A stretch of DNA of 64,000 bases from assembly GCF_001884135.1 (NCBI RefSeq), contig NZ_MAOC01000020.1:372001-436000 (forward strand), in the 5' to 3' direction. Under the pieces are notes generated by a model that worked only from the letters and a program-made list of their open reading frames with translations, was not told where the DNA came from and searched no databases. Positions 15,714-23,916 of the stretch are shown in pieces; the first letter of the stretch is position 1; each line of letters opens with the position of its first letter. The translations under genes were made by a program, and so were the position numbers. Source of the stretch: Bacillus nitratireducens. Lineage in GTDB: Bacteria; Bacillota; Bacilli; Bacillales; Bacillaceae_G.

Positions 15714-17189
15714 ATGGAAATACAGTATAATACATTATTGCAAAAAGAATTAACAATTCATGATATTCAAAAGGAAATGGAAGCTGGGCATTTAACTTCA
15801 AAAGAACTAGTCATGTATTATCTTCATAGAATCGCAAAGTATGACCAAGATGGACCGAAAATTAATTCAATTTTAGAAATTAATCCAGATGCTATCTTTA
15901 TTGCAGAAGCGTTAGATTATGAAAGAAAGACAAAAGGTGTAAGAGGTCCATTACATGGTATACCTGTTTTACTTAAGGATAATATTGAAACGAATGACTC
16001 GATGCATACAAGTGCTGGTACGATTGCCCTAGAACAAAATATAAGTAGTGAAGATGCATTTCTCGTTACAAAACTTCGAGAAGCAGGAGCAATTATAATA
16101 GGTAAAACAAATATGACAGAACTAGCAAATGCAATGTCTTTTGAAATGTGGGCTGGATATAGCGCTAGAGGCGGTCAAACAATTAATCCTTACGGTACAG
16201 GAGAGGATGATATGTTCGTTGGTGGCTCAAGTACAGGGTCTGCTATAGCAGTTGCCGCTAACTTTACTGTATTATCCGTCGGAACAGAGACAGATGCTTC
16301 TATTTTGAGCCCAGCTGTTCAAAACTCGGTTGTAGGTATTAAACCGACTGTTGGCTTAATTAGTCGTAGTGGAATTATTCCTTTCACTTATTCACAAGAT
16401 ACAGCTGGGCCATTTGCTAGAACGGTAACAGATGCTGCTATTTTACTAGGGAGTCTAACTGGGGTGGATGAGAAGGATGTAGCTACTCATAAAAGTGAAG
16501 GAATGGTATATCAAGATTATACACCTTACCTCGATGCTAACGGTTTAAAGGGGGCGAAGATTGGTGTATTTAGCAATGCGCCAAAAGATTATTATGAATC
16601 TGGAGAATACGATGAAAAATTGTTTAAGGAAACGATTCAAGTTTTACGTAGTAAGGGAGCGACAATAGTAGAAGATATTGATATTCCATCTTTTCATAGA
16701 GAATGGAGCTGGGGAGTTCCGCTTTATGAACTGAAGCATAGCTTAGATAACTATCTTTCTAAATTACCTTCTACCACTCCAGTACATTCTATGTTGGAAT
16801 TAATAGAGTTTAATGAAAATATAGCAGGAAGAGCTTTGAAATATGGACAAACTAAGTTAGAAAGAAGAAAAGATTTTCCTAATACGTTAAGGAATCAAGA
16901 ATATTTAAACGCAAGATTAGAAGATATATATTTTTCACAAGAACAAGGTATTGATTTTGCATTGGAAAAATATAATCTTGATGCGATACTGTTCCCATCC
17001 TATATAGGATCCACTATATGTGCAAAAGCAGGTTATCCATCTATAGCAATGCCTGCGGGATATATGGATAACGGGAGGCCTTTTGGAATTACTTTTGCAA
17101 GTGCTGCTTTTAGTGAAGGGACATTAATTAAACTAGCATACGCTTTTGAACAGGCGACAAAACATAGAAAGATTCCGAATTTATCGTAA
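15714..17189 (+). CDS. Amidase signature family hydrolase
   Basis: A 491-residue cytoplasmic amidase with the Ser-cisSer-Lys triad. The Lys is in VLLKDNIET (about residue 84), the cis-Ser in GGSSTGSA and the nucleophile Ser in GTETDASILSPA. The usual oxyanion strand is TGGS or TDGS, so DAS is a slight variant. The start at 15714 is chosen over the ATG at 15708 because AAGGAG at 15701-15706 is too close to the earlier one. The gene is free-standing. It may hydrolyse amides or short peptide amides; substrate unknown. Confidence 0.85.
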   Translation: MEIQYNTLLQKELTIHDIQKEMEAGHLTSKELVMYYLHRIAKYDQDGPKINSILEINPDAIFIAEALDYERKTKGVRGPLHGIPVLLKDNIETNDSMHTSAGTIALEQNISSEDAFLVTKLREAGAIIIGKTNMTELANAMSFEMWAGYSARGGQTINPYGTGEDDMFVGGSSTGSAIAVAANFTVLSVGTETDASILSPAVQNSVVGIKPTVGLISRSGIIPFTYSQDTAGPFARTVTDAAILLGSLTGVDEKDVATHKSEGMVYQDYTPYLDANGLKGAKIGVFSNAPKDYYESGEYDEKLFKETIQVLRSKGATIVEDIDIPSFHREWSWGVPLYELKHSLDNYLSKLPSTTPVHSMLELIEFNENIAGRALKYGQTKLERRKDFPNTLRNQEYLNARLEDIYFSQEQGIDFALEKYNLDAILFPSYIGSTICAKAGYPSIAMPAGYMDNGRPFGITFASAAFSEGTLIKLAYAFEQATKHRKIPNLS

Positions 17190-17200
17190 ATGGAACATAT

Positions 17201-17228
17201 AAAAGGACAGGAAATCCCTGTCCTTTTT
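17201..17228. terminator. Bidirectional terminator, amidase / MFS
   Basis: AAAAGGACAGG / CCTGTCCTTTT stem with a short AAATC loop between two convergent genes. Confidence 0.88.
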
Positions 17229-17238
17229 GTTATATAGA

Positions 17239-18456
17239 TTAAAAAGAAATATCCTTCTTTTGCGTTTTTTGATGCTTTAATAAGCTAAAAGACAAACAAG
17301 CAGAACATAAAATAAGAAAAGAAGCGATGATATAAATAGTACGAACACCGAAAATATCAGTAATAATTCCAACGCTAAGCATAGAAAGGCCTGAAGCTGT
17401 CGAGAGAAGTGCACCATGGGCTGTATACATCTTTGATAATAACGAAGGAGAGACACTTGATTGAAGGACTGTTGTTTGAGAAATATCTCTAATTTGATAA
17501 CAAGGGCCCATTAGAATGCAAAGAAATAGAGCGATAAATGCGTTGCTTGTAACACCATATAGAAACGTAAGGATGCTAAACATAAGAGAGCCTAACCCCA
17601 TGGAGCGTATTAAATTGTTTTGAATGTATGAACTCATTCTCCACGCTATTAGACCACCAATTAATGTACCGACATAATAACTTGTATTAATATATCCCCA
17701 CCATTCTTCTCCCTTATGTAGAACAGTCGTTACATAAGCCATCGTAATAGCACCGATCCATATTGTCCCTGCGAAAGTTTCAATTAAGTCCATTAGTGTA
17801 ACTGTGCGCAAAGAAGGGTGATGAAATAATAGTTTCCAGCCTTCTAATAAAGCGGTGCTTTTTGAAGAGGAAGGCTCTGTTACTCGTTCAGTATGTATGG
17901 AACGTAATGAAAAGTGTAATGCAATACATCCAAAAATCATCAAAATGTTATTAATCATGAGTGTAGAAGTAGCACCAATGAGAAGAACTATAATACTTGT
18001 AAATGAATAAGCTGTCGCTTGTGCAATTTGTGTTGAAAAGGAAAAGATACTATTTACTTTTACCAATTTTTCTTTTGGTGTTAGGCGTGGAAGGATGCTG
18101 TATAGTAATGGAGCACTCCACCCACTACATAATGAAATGAAAAAAATGAAAGTCAATAGAGCTAAAATGTTTGTGGATAAGACCGGGAATAAAATCATTA
18201 ATAATAGCAAAAGAGCTGTTTTCAGCCATTGCAGAGTATATAGCAACGTATAAGATGGAAGCCAATTCATTATAAGTGGTGCAGATATGTTAGCGATAAG
18301 ATTTGTAATAACTTGTAATAATGGAAAGAGAGCGGTAATTGTAGCTGATTTAGTTGTGATGTAGATGTGAGTTGTAATAATCATTACGTATACAATGTCA
18401 GCAAGGGTAATACATATTTTGGAGCCTAAATAGTAAACTAGTGAGTGATTCAGCAA
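17239..18456 (-). CDS. MFS transporter
   Basis: A membrane protein of about 405 residues with around 12 helices and the central loop (about residues 190-210, HTERVTEPSSSKST) that splits the two halves of a major facilitator. A start at TTG 18456 gives correct spacing from AAAGGTGG. The GTG at 18468 lies inside that ribosome binding site and is unlikely. Overall pattern is like the YfiS/YkuC type of putative exporters in bacilli. Substrate unknown. About 260 bp of gene-free, A/T-rich DNA separates it from the divergent nfeD gene. Confidence 0.82.
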   Translation of the reverse strand: MLNHSLVYYLGSKICITLADIVYVMIITTHIYITTKSATITALFPLLQVITNLIANISAPLIMNWLPSYTLLYTLQWLKTALLLLLMILFPVLSTNILALLTFIFFISLCSGWSAPLLYSILPRLTPKEKLVKVNSIFSFSTQIAQATAYSFTSIIVLLIGATSTLMINNILMIFGCIALHFSLRSIHTERVTEPSSSKSTALLEGWKLLFHHPSLRTVTLMDLIETFAGTIWIGAITMAYVTTVLHKGEEWWGYINTSYYVGTLIGGLIAWRMSSYIQNNLIRSMGLGSLMFSILTFLYGVTSNAFIALFLCILMGPCYQIRDISQTTVLQSSVSPSLLSKMYTAHGALLSTASGLSMLSVGIITDIFGVRTIYIIASFLILCSACLSFSLLKHQKTQKKDISF

Positions 18457-18730
18457 TAAGAATACCACCTTTCAAATCAATGGTGCTTTTTAATTATAAT
18501 TATTATAATCTGCAAGTTATATTTTTGAAAGAATTAAATTTTTTGTCATTTTTTGAAAGGGATTTTCATGTATAATGAAGAATATATTAATATAGTATTT
18601 TAATAATGCTTGTTGTAACAGCGAATATATATAATAGCTTGTAGCAAACGTCCCTCTATGAGAAAGGGCGGATAAACCATTCTTTTCTTCATATACATAT
18701 AGAAAATGAGAAAGAAAGTGAGGGTTGCAT

Positions 18731-19159
18731 ATGGCTGGATGGGTGATTTGGTTCATAATAGCAGGTATTTTATTTATCGCGGAAATGTTGTCGATTACGT
18801 TTTACATGCTTTGGCTTGGGATTGGGGCTGTTGTCGGAGGTCTTATTGCTTTGTTTGCCCCTGATGCACTATTTTTACAAGTTGTTGCTGGTGCGATTGT
18901 CAGTTTAACATTGACCTTCTTTACGAAAAGAATTTCAAAAAACTTTCGAGAAGCAAAAGGTTTTACTGATACAGTAGATAAACTTGTTGGTAAAAAGGGA
19001 ATTGTTATGCAAACGATTACAAGTGAAGTGAACGGTATTGTGAAAGTGGATGGAGATACTTGGACAGCTATTTCGGATACTCCTATCGATGCTGGAGAAA
19101 AAGTCGTTGTTATAAAGAGGCATAGTACTATTTTACAAGTAAAAAAGGAGAGTGAATAA
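18731..19159 (+). CDS. NfeD-family membrane protein (short form)
   Basis: A 142-residue protein with an N-terminal hydrophobic region of two or three helices (about residues 5-65) and a C-terminal OB-fold (about 80-140, with GKKGIVMQTITSEVNGIVKVDGDTW-like strands). Short NfeD proteins work with SPFH proteins in membrane microdomains, and here the SPFH gene starts 2 nt after the stop. B. subtilis YuaF next to floT is the closest analogue in layout. ATG at 18731 follows AAAGTGAGGG. Confidence 0.85.
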   Translation: MAGWVIWFIIAGILFIAEMLSITFYMLWLGIGAVVGGLIALFAPDALFLQVVAGAIVSLTLTFFTKRISKNFREAKGFTDTVDKLVGKKGIVMQTITSEVNGIVKVDGDTWTAISDTPIDAGEKVVVIKRHSTILQVKKESE

Positions 19160-19161
19160 AT

Positions 19162-20133
19162 ATGGTAGTAGCATTAACGTTAACGATTATTTTCGCGTTG
19201 ATTGTCGTTGTATTTGTTGCATTGACGATTAAAATTGTCCCACAGCAAAAAGTTGGGGTTATTGAAAGGTTTGGTAAATTTCAACGCATTATGCACCCAG
19301 GATTAAATTTATTAATACCGATTGTGGATCGCGTTCGTGTATATCATGATTTACGTATTCAACAAACGAATGTACCACCGCAAAAGGTAATAACGAAAGA
19401 TAATGTACAAGTAGAAATTGATACAATTATTTTCTATCAAATTGTTGAACCAGAACTTGCGACATACGGTATTTCTAACTATGAATATGGTGTTCGTAAC
19501 ATTACTTCTGCAACGATGCGTCAAATTATTGGTAAAATGGAACTGGATGAAACATTATCTGGCCGTGAAAAAATTTCAACGGAAATTCGCTTAGCGCTTG
19601 ACGAAGCAACAGAAAAATGGGGCGTTCGTATTGAACGTGTTGAAGTTGTCGATATTAACCCGCCAAAAGATGTGCAAGCATCGATGGAAAAACAAATGAA
19701 AGCAGAACGTAATAAACGTGCGATCATTTTAGAAGCTGAAGCTGCAAAACAAGATAAAGTTCTTCGTGCTGAAGGTGAAAAACAAAGTAAAATCTTGATG
19801 GCTGAAGGGGATAAAGAAGCACGTATTCGTGAAGCTGAAGGTATACGAGAAGCGAAAGAATTAGAAGCACAAGGGGAAGCAAGAGCGATTGATGAAATTG
19901 CAAAAGCAGAACAAAATCGAATTGAGTTACTTCGTGCAGCAGATTTAGATGAGCGCGTACTGGCTTATAAATCATTTGAATCATTGATTGAGGTCGCGAA
20001 AGGGCCAGCAAATAAAGTCTTTATTCCATCTAATGCAATTGAAACACTTGGTACTCTTGGTGCAATCGGAGAAATCTTTAAAGAAAAACAAGCGAAGAAA
20101 CTACCTTCAAATGATACAGGTAAAGAACAATAA
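19162..20133 (+). CDS. SPFH/band 7 protein (paraslipin, QmcA/YbbK-like)
   Basis: A 323-residue membrane-associated scaffold. It has an N-terminal helix (residues 4-26), the SPFH domain opening with VPQQKVGVIERFGKFQRIMHPG, and a long Ala/Glu/Lys-rich coiled coil (about residues 180-265) ending in a conserved LIEVAKGPANKVFIPSN motif. This matches stomatin-like paraslipins more closely than flotillin. With NfeD it forms a two-gene operon ended by a terminator. Proposed role: organising membrane microdomains or protease quality control. Confidence 0.88.
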   Translation: MVVALTLTIIFALIVVVFVALTIKIVPQQKVGVIERFGKFQRIMHPGLNLLIPIVDRVRVYHDLRIQQTNVPPQKVITKDNVQVEIDTIIFYQIVEPELATYGISNYEYGVRNITSATMRQIIGKMELDETLSGREKISTEIRLALDEATEKWGVRIERVEVVDINPPKDVQASMEKQMKAERNKRAIILEAEAAKQDKVLRAEGEKQSKILMAEGDKEARIREAEGIREAKELEAQGEARAIDEIAKAEQNRIELLRAADLDERVLAYKSFESLIEVAKGPANKVFIPSNAIETLGTLGAIGEIFKEKQAKKLPSNDTGKEQ

Positions 20134-20142
20134 GAGTGAGAA

Positions 20143-20173
20143 AGGGAAATGGGATGCCATTTCTCTTTTTTTG
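20143..20173 (+). terminator. Rho-independent terminator after the SPFH gene
   Basis: GGGAAATGG and CCATTTCTC stem around GATG, followed by a run of T residues. Confidence 0.82.
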
Positions 20174-20176
20174 TGC

Positions 20177-20205
20177 GTATATTCCATAAAGCTTGTACAT
20201 ATTCA
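20177..20205 (+). promoter_or_regulatory. Sigma-E-like promoter of spoIIP copy 2
   Basis: GTATATT (20177-20183), a 14-nt spacer and CATATTCA (20198-20205), a good fit to mother-cell sigma-E promoters. The AGCTTGTACATA stretch is identical to that in front of the first spoIIP. Confidence 0.55.
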
Positions 20206-20225
20206 TGTATAAAGAAGGTGATATA

Positions 20226-21359
20226 GTGAAAAAGTATGCAACTCGTATACATGGAAAGAAACTAATTTCATTACTCTTTTTATATGCACTAGTAGTAATT
20301 ATTATTGCGTCGATTGTGACGTCACTTTTACATACAATGAAATCTTATTATGCGAATCAGTGGTTTGGAAAAGTATCGATGCAAGGTTTTGTACAAATGA
20401 TAGAAAGTGAGAATCATTACTATGGATATGATTATTTTAAAAAATATAAACGAGACTCAGTTGGAAGTTTACTATTCTCTATCGCGACGGATTTGAAAAT
20501 TAAAGATTTAAGAACGTTTGTTGGTAAAGAAGTACCCGGTATGTCAAAATATTATTCTAACATTATCGTAGCTGGTGAAGGGACGAACTATACGAATATT
20601 CCTAATGAATCTAGTGTACAAATTGAAGAAGTAACGAAAGAACGAGAAGTAGCAAAAGACAAAGTTACAGAAGCGGAAAAGAAGAATCCAGTGCAAAAAA
20701 AGAGCGGGACAAAAAAGGGAGAAAGCGCGGTATATATTTACCATACACATAGCTGGGAATCCTTCTTTCCATTATTACCAGGTGCTACCGATCCATCGAG
20801 TCCAGATGTAAATGTGTCCTTATTAGGGGACCGTTTTAAGGAGCAACTTGAAGGACAAGGAATTCCAGTAATTCATGATAAAACGAATATGGGTGATTTA
20901 CTAGCTAGTAAAAAATGGGTATGGTATCAGTCATATAAAGCATCGCATGGATATGTAAAAGAAGCATTAGCACAGAATAGTAAAATTGCGTTTCCGATTG
21001 ATATACATCGTGATGATCAGCGAAAGAAGGTAACAACAAAAGTCATTAACGGGAAATCGTATGCAAGATTATATTTTATAATTGGGATGGAAAACGAAGG
21101 GCGTGCTGAAAATGAAAAAATCGCAAGGGCGATCAATAGCTATTTAGATGAAAACTATTACGGAATAAGTAGAGGAATATTCCCTAAGGATAAAAAAGAC
21201 GGAAATGGTGTATATAATCAAGACTTATCTAAAAACGCAATGTTAATTGAAGTGGGTGGTGTGGATAATACGCTGGATGAACTATATAATACCATTGATG
21301 TGTTAACGGAAGCGTTTAGTAAATATTATTGGAATGATGCAGAGAAAGTGAATGGATGA
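20226..21359 (+). CDS. SpoIIP-family sporulation cell-wall hydrolase, copy 2
   Basis: A 377-residue paralogue of the protein at 12.4 kb, with the same anchor (about residues 13-35), the same SFVGKE-type block (RTFVGKEVPGMSKYYSNI), a charged linker (KDKVTEAEKKNP) and the same catalytic motifs YHTHSWESFFPLL, DIHRDDQRK and LIEVGGVDNTLDE. The GTG at 20226 is chosen because AAGAAGGTGAT precedes it; upstream in-frame ATGs lie in the promoter. Both paralogues end in AEKVNG. It is likely a second septal or engulfment hydrolase, or one for another sporulation step. Confidence 0.88.
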   Translation: MKKYATRIHGKKLISLLFLYALVVIIIASIVTSLLHTMKSYYANQWFGKVSMQGFVQMIESENHYYGYDYFKKYKRDSVGSLLFSIATDLKIKDLRTFVGKEVPGMSKYYSNIIVAGEGTNYTNIPNESSVQIEEVTKEREVAKDKVTEAEKKNPVQKKSGTKKGESAVYIYHTHSWESFFPLLPGATDPSSPDVNVSLLGDRFKEQLEGQGIPVIHDKTNMGDLLASKKWVWYQSYKASHGYVKEALAQNSKIAFPIDIHRDDQRKKVTTKVINGKSYARLYFIIGMENEGRAENEKIARAINSYLDENYYGISRGIFPKDKKDGNGVYNQDLSKNAMLIEVGGVDNTLDELYNTIDVLTEAFSKYYWNDAEKVNG

Positions 21360-21383
21360 GGGGCGGGAAACCGTTCCTTTTTC
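21356..21383 (+). terminator. Probable terminator after spoIIP copy 2
   Basis: AGGGGCGG / CCGTTCCT stem with two G-U pairs and a GAAA loop, then TTTTT. It overlaps the stop codon. Confidence 0.6.
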
Positions 21384-21451
21384 GTGTTGTTTAAAAAAAA
21401 TTAAGATTTCATAATGTGAAATAAGAGCGAAATTGTAAGTATTAAAATTGA

Positions 21452-21474
21452 TATAATGATTGAAAATTCAGTCA
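21452..21474 (+). promoter_or_regulatory. Promoter -10 and palindromic operator of the 3-hydroxyanthranilate cluster
   Basis: TATAAT at 21452-21457 is directly followed, sharing its last T, by the near-perfect 18-nt palindrome TGATTGAAAATTCAGTCA (21457-21474). A protein bound there would cover the transcription start. The IclR regulator encoded in the cluster is the natural candidate. No good -35 hexamer was found, so the promoter may need activation. Confidence 0.45.
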
Positions 21475-21531
21475 TCAAATGGAGTTTCTAAACTTTTTAG
21501 TATATTATTATGGGAAATTGGAGGGGAAAGA

Positions 21532-23004
21532 ATGGCAATTAGAACAGGGGAACAGTATATTGAAGGATTACGAAAAAGAAATCCTGAAATTTGGATTGGT
21601 GGAAGAAAAGTAACAGATGTAGTAAATGAAGATGTTTTTCGCGAACCCATTTTACAAATTGCTAACTTATATGATATGCAGCACAATCTAGAATATCAGG
21701 ATAAGATTACTCATATATGCGAAGAGACAGGGGAAAGGGTCTCAAATGCCTTTTTAGTGCCAAAAAATTATGAAGATTTAAAAGCACGTCGTGAATTATT
21801 TGAAGTATGGGCAAAAGCTACCTTCGGTTTAATGGGAAGAACACCAGATTTTTTAAATGTAACAGTAACTTCAATGGCAAGTAATTCTTGGTTTTTTGAG
21901 AAGTTCAATCCAGAATGGGGAGCGAATATAAAGAATTATTATAAACATATACGGGATAATGATTTATTTTTAACACATGCGATTATTAATCCGCAAAATG
22001 ATCGTAGTAAGGCTTCTCATCAACAAGAAGATGAAACTATGCATTTAGGTGTAGTAAGTGAAACAGCAGAAGGGATGTATGTTAGTGGTGCTAAAATGTT
22101 AGCGACACTCGCCCCTATTACAGACGAGGTAATTATATATTCCTATCCAAGTTTTAAGCCAGGTGATGAACGTCATGCAATCTCTTTTGCAGTACCAATT
22201 GATGCACCAGGACTAAGAATTCTTTGTCGTGAGCCAATGCAAGATGGAAAACGTTCTCTATTTGATCATCCACTTGCATCAAGGTTTGAGGAAATGGATG
22301 CATTACTAGTATTTCATAATGTGTTTATCCCATGGGATAAAGTATTTATTTATCAAAATATAGAAGCTGGGAATCAATTGTATCCTAAAACGGGAATTGG
22401 TCATCAGCCAGCGCATCAATCTGGAGTAAGAGGATTAGTAAAGCTTTCTTTCGCTGCTGAAGTAGCTATGAAATTAGCAGATTCGATAGGAGTAGATGGA
22501 TTTTTGAATGTACAAAACCAGTTAGCAGAACTTATGCAAGATGTAGAAACGATACGTGCGCTCTTACAAGTAGCTGAGTATGAATATGAAAAGAATCCAT
22601 ATGGAGAAGTTATTCCTGCAAGGTTGCCACTTGATACAATACGCAGTTTATTACCTAAAATGTATCCACGTGCAATTGAGATTATTCAAACCATTGGTGC
22701 TGGTGGATTATTAATGTCACCGACAGGTGCAGATTTTATGAATCCCGAAATTCAAGACGATATGGAAAAATACTATATTGGGCGTGAAGGAGTATCTTCT
22801 GAGGAACGAGTTCGTTTATTTAAATTAGCATGGGATTTATGTGGAGAAGCTTTTGGACAACGGTTATTACAATATGAGCGTTATTATTCTGGAGATCCGG
22901 TACGTAAAATGGGAATGTTTTATAATGCGTACAAAAAACAACAAACGTTTTCCCTAGTAAACAATGCTTTGCAATCAAGTTCATCTGAAGGTGCTTTAAG
23001 TTAA
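21532..23004 (+). CDS. HpaB-type FADH2-dependent monooxygenase, probable anthranilate 3-monooxygenase
   Basis: A 490-residue flavin-diffusible oxygenase of the 4-hydroxyphenylacetate 3-hydroxylase family. It opens with [20 protein letters not shown] and contains [12 protein letters not shown], the FAD-binding block [14 protein letters not shown] and [10 protein letters not shown] near the end. These enzymes use FADH2 made by a separate reductase. The neighbours (FAD synthetase, 3-hydroxyanthranilate dioxygenase) argue that the substrate is anthranilate and the product 3-hydroxyanthranilate, as in the Geobacillus enzyme EC 1.14.14.8. TTGGAGGGGAAAGA gives the site for the ATG at 21532. Family certain; substrate inferred. 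Confidence 0.82.
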   Translation: MAIRTGEQYIEGLRKRNPEIWIGGRKVTDVVNEDVFREPILQIANLYDMQHNLEYQDKITHICEETGERVSNAFLVPKNYEDLKARRELFEVWAKATFGLMGRTPDFLNVTVTSMASNSWFFEKFNPEWGANIKNYYKHIRDNDLFLTHAIINPQNDRSKASHQQEDETMHLGVVSETAEGMYVSGAKMLATLAPITDEVIIYSYPSFKPGDERHAISFAVPIDAPGLRILCREPMQDGKRSLFDHPLASRFEEMDALLVFHNVFIPWDKVFIYQNIEAGNQLYPKTGIGHQPAHQSGVRGLVKLSFAAEVAMKLADSIGVDGFLNVQNQLAELMQDVETIRALLQVAEYEYEKNPYGEVIPARLPLDTIRSLLPKMYPRAIEIIQTIGAGGLLMSPTGADFMNPEIQDDMEKYYIGREGVSSEERVRLFKLAWDLCGEAFGQRLLQYERYYSGDPVRKMGMFYNAYKKQQTFSLVNNALQSSSSEGALS

Positions 23005-23011
23005 ATAAAAA

Positions 23012-23025
23012 TGTTTACGCTTACA
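23012..23025. promoter_or_regulatory. Candidate cre site (CcpA) inside the catabolic cluster
   Basis: TGTTTACGCTTACA matches 12 of 14 positions of the cre consensus TGWAANCGNTNWCA and is flanked by AAAAA and TTTTT-like runs. It lies 8 nt after the monooxygenase stop, upstream of the regulator and pathway genes. It could act as a transcription roadblock or repress a local promoter. The AAAAATGT / ACATTTTT arms could also form a weak hairpin. Confidence 0.45.
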
Positions 23026-23054
23026 TTTTTATTTAGAAAAGGAAGGAGCAACAG

Positions 23055-23114
23055 ATGATAACAAGAATTTTACTGTTAGGATGTAAATCTTCTTATATTT
23101 TTAACAACATCTAA
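23055..23114 (+). CDS. Possible 19-aa peptide ORF
   Basis: An ATG preceded by a very strong ribosome binding site (GGAAGGAG, 6 nt) opens the 19-codon frame MITRILLLGCKSSYIFNNI. It sits between the cre-like site and the IclR gene. It may be a leader peptide, or the surviving 5' end of a lost gene such as a flavin reductase. No family recognised. Confidence 0.3.
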   Translation: MITRILLLGCKSSYIFNNI

Positions 23115-23153
23115 AACTAGAGAACTGTAACTGGAATAGGGGAGGTAAATGAT

Positions 23154-23900
23154 TTGATCGCTTCTATCAGTAAAATTTGTAAAATTCTAAATTGTTTCAC
23201 GAGTGATGAGCCTGTACTAGGTAATTCTGAAATAGCGGAAAAACTAAATATGAATGCAAGTACGGTTCATCACCTTGTTCGTACGTTGTGTGAAGAAGGA
23301 ATGCTCATTCAAGATGAGCAAAGAAAATATAGATTAGGCTGGAAATTGTTAGAGTGGGGAAACCAGGTTATGTTTCAGCAAGAGATTTATAGCGGAGCAA
23401 TTCCACTTGTAGAAGAGCTTGTTAGAAATTTTAATGGGACTGTGCATATTGGTATGTATGATCGTGGTGATGTCGTATTTATTTTGAAAGTGTCATCAAG
23501 GGAATCAGTTCAAATTTCAACACATGTTGGATCAAGAGAGCCTGCATATTGTACAAGTACAGGGAAAGTGTTGCTTTCGTTCCATTCATCTTCATTAGAA
23601 TGTACGTCAGAAAAAGAACTTTTACGACGAGCCCCTAATACAATTACTTGCGTGAAACAATTCCAAGTGGAGTTACAGAAGATTCGTAAACAAGGATATT
23701 CAATTAGTGATAATGAAAATGAACATGGACTATATGGAATTGCTGCTCCAATTCGATCTTATACTGGCAGAACTATTGCGGCGCTTAATATTGTTGGTCC
23801 CATATCATATATGCAGGGAAGTCAACGTGAAATCATAATTCAAAGTGTGATGAATACAGCAAATTTGATTTCAAAGGAATTTGGTTATTTAGAAATCTAA
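23154..23900 (+). CDS. IclR family transcriptional regulator
   Basis: A 248-residue regulator. The N-terminal winged helix-turn-helix (about residues 1-65, with LGNSEIAEKLNMNASTVHHL) is followed by the IclR effector-binding domain (about 75-245) with the conserved AYCTSTGKVLLSF and GIAAPIRSYTGRTIAALNI segments. TTG at 23154 is the start, 7-8 nt after GGGGAGGT. Embedded in the cluster, it probably senses a pathway intermediate and acts at the palindrome before the monooxygenase gene. Confidence 0.88.
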   Translation: MIASISKICKILNCFTSDEPVLGNSEIAEKLNMNASTVHHLVRTLCEEGMLIQDEQRKYRLGWKLLEWGNQVMFQQEIYSGAIPLVEELVRNFNGTVHIGMYDRGDVVFILKVSSRESVQISTHVGSREPAYCTSTGKVLLSFHSSSLECTSEKELLRRAPNTITCVKQFQVELQKIRKQGYSISDNENEHGLYGIAAPIRSYTGRTIAALNIVGPISYMQGSQREIIIQSVMNTANLISKEFGYLEI

Positions 23901-23916
23901 CTTTAGAAGAAGAGAG

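Noticed and set aside
18481-18730. Sigma-W promoter for the nfeD-SPFH operon
   Set aside because: A TGAAAG...TGTATAAT stretch is present but the spacing is too short for a sigma-W promoter, so no promoter was assigned.
12365-21359. The two spoIIP genes as ends of a composite mobile element
   Set aside because: They are genes in direct orientation with diverged sequence and no transposase or terminal repeats between them; simple duplication explains them.
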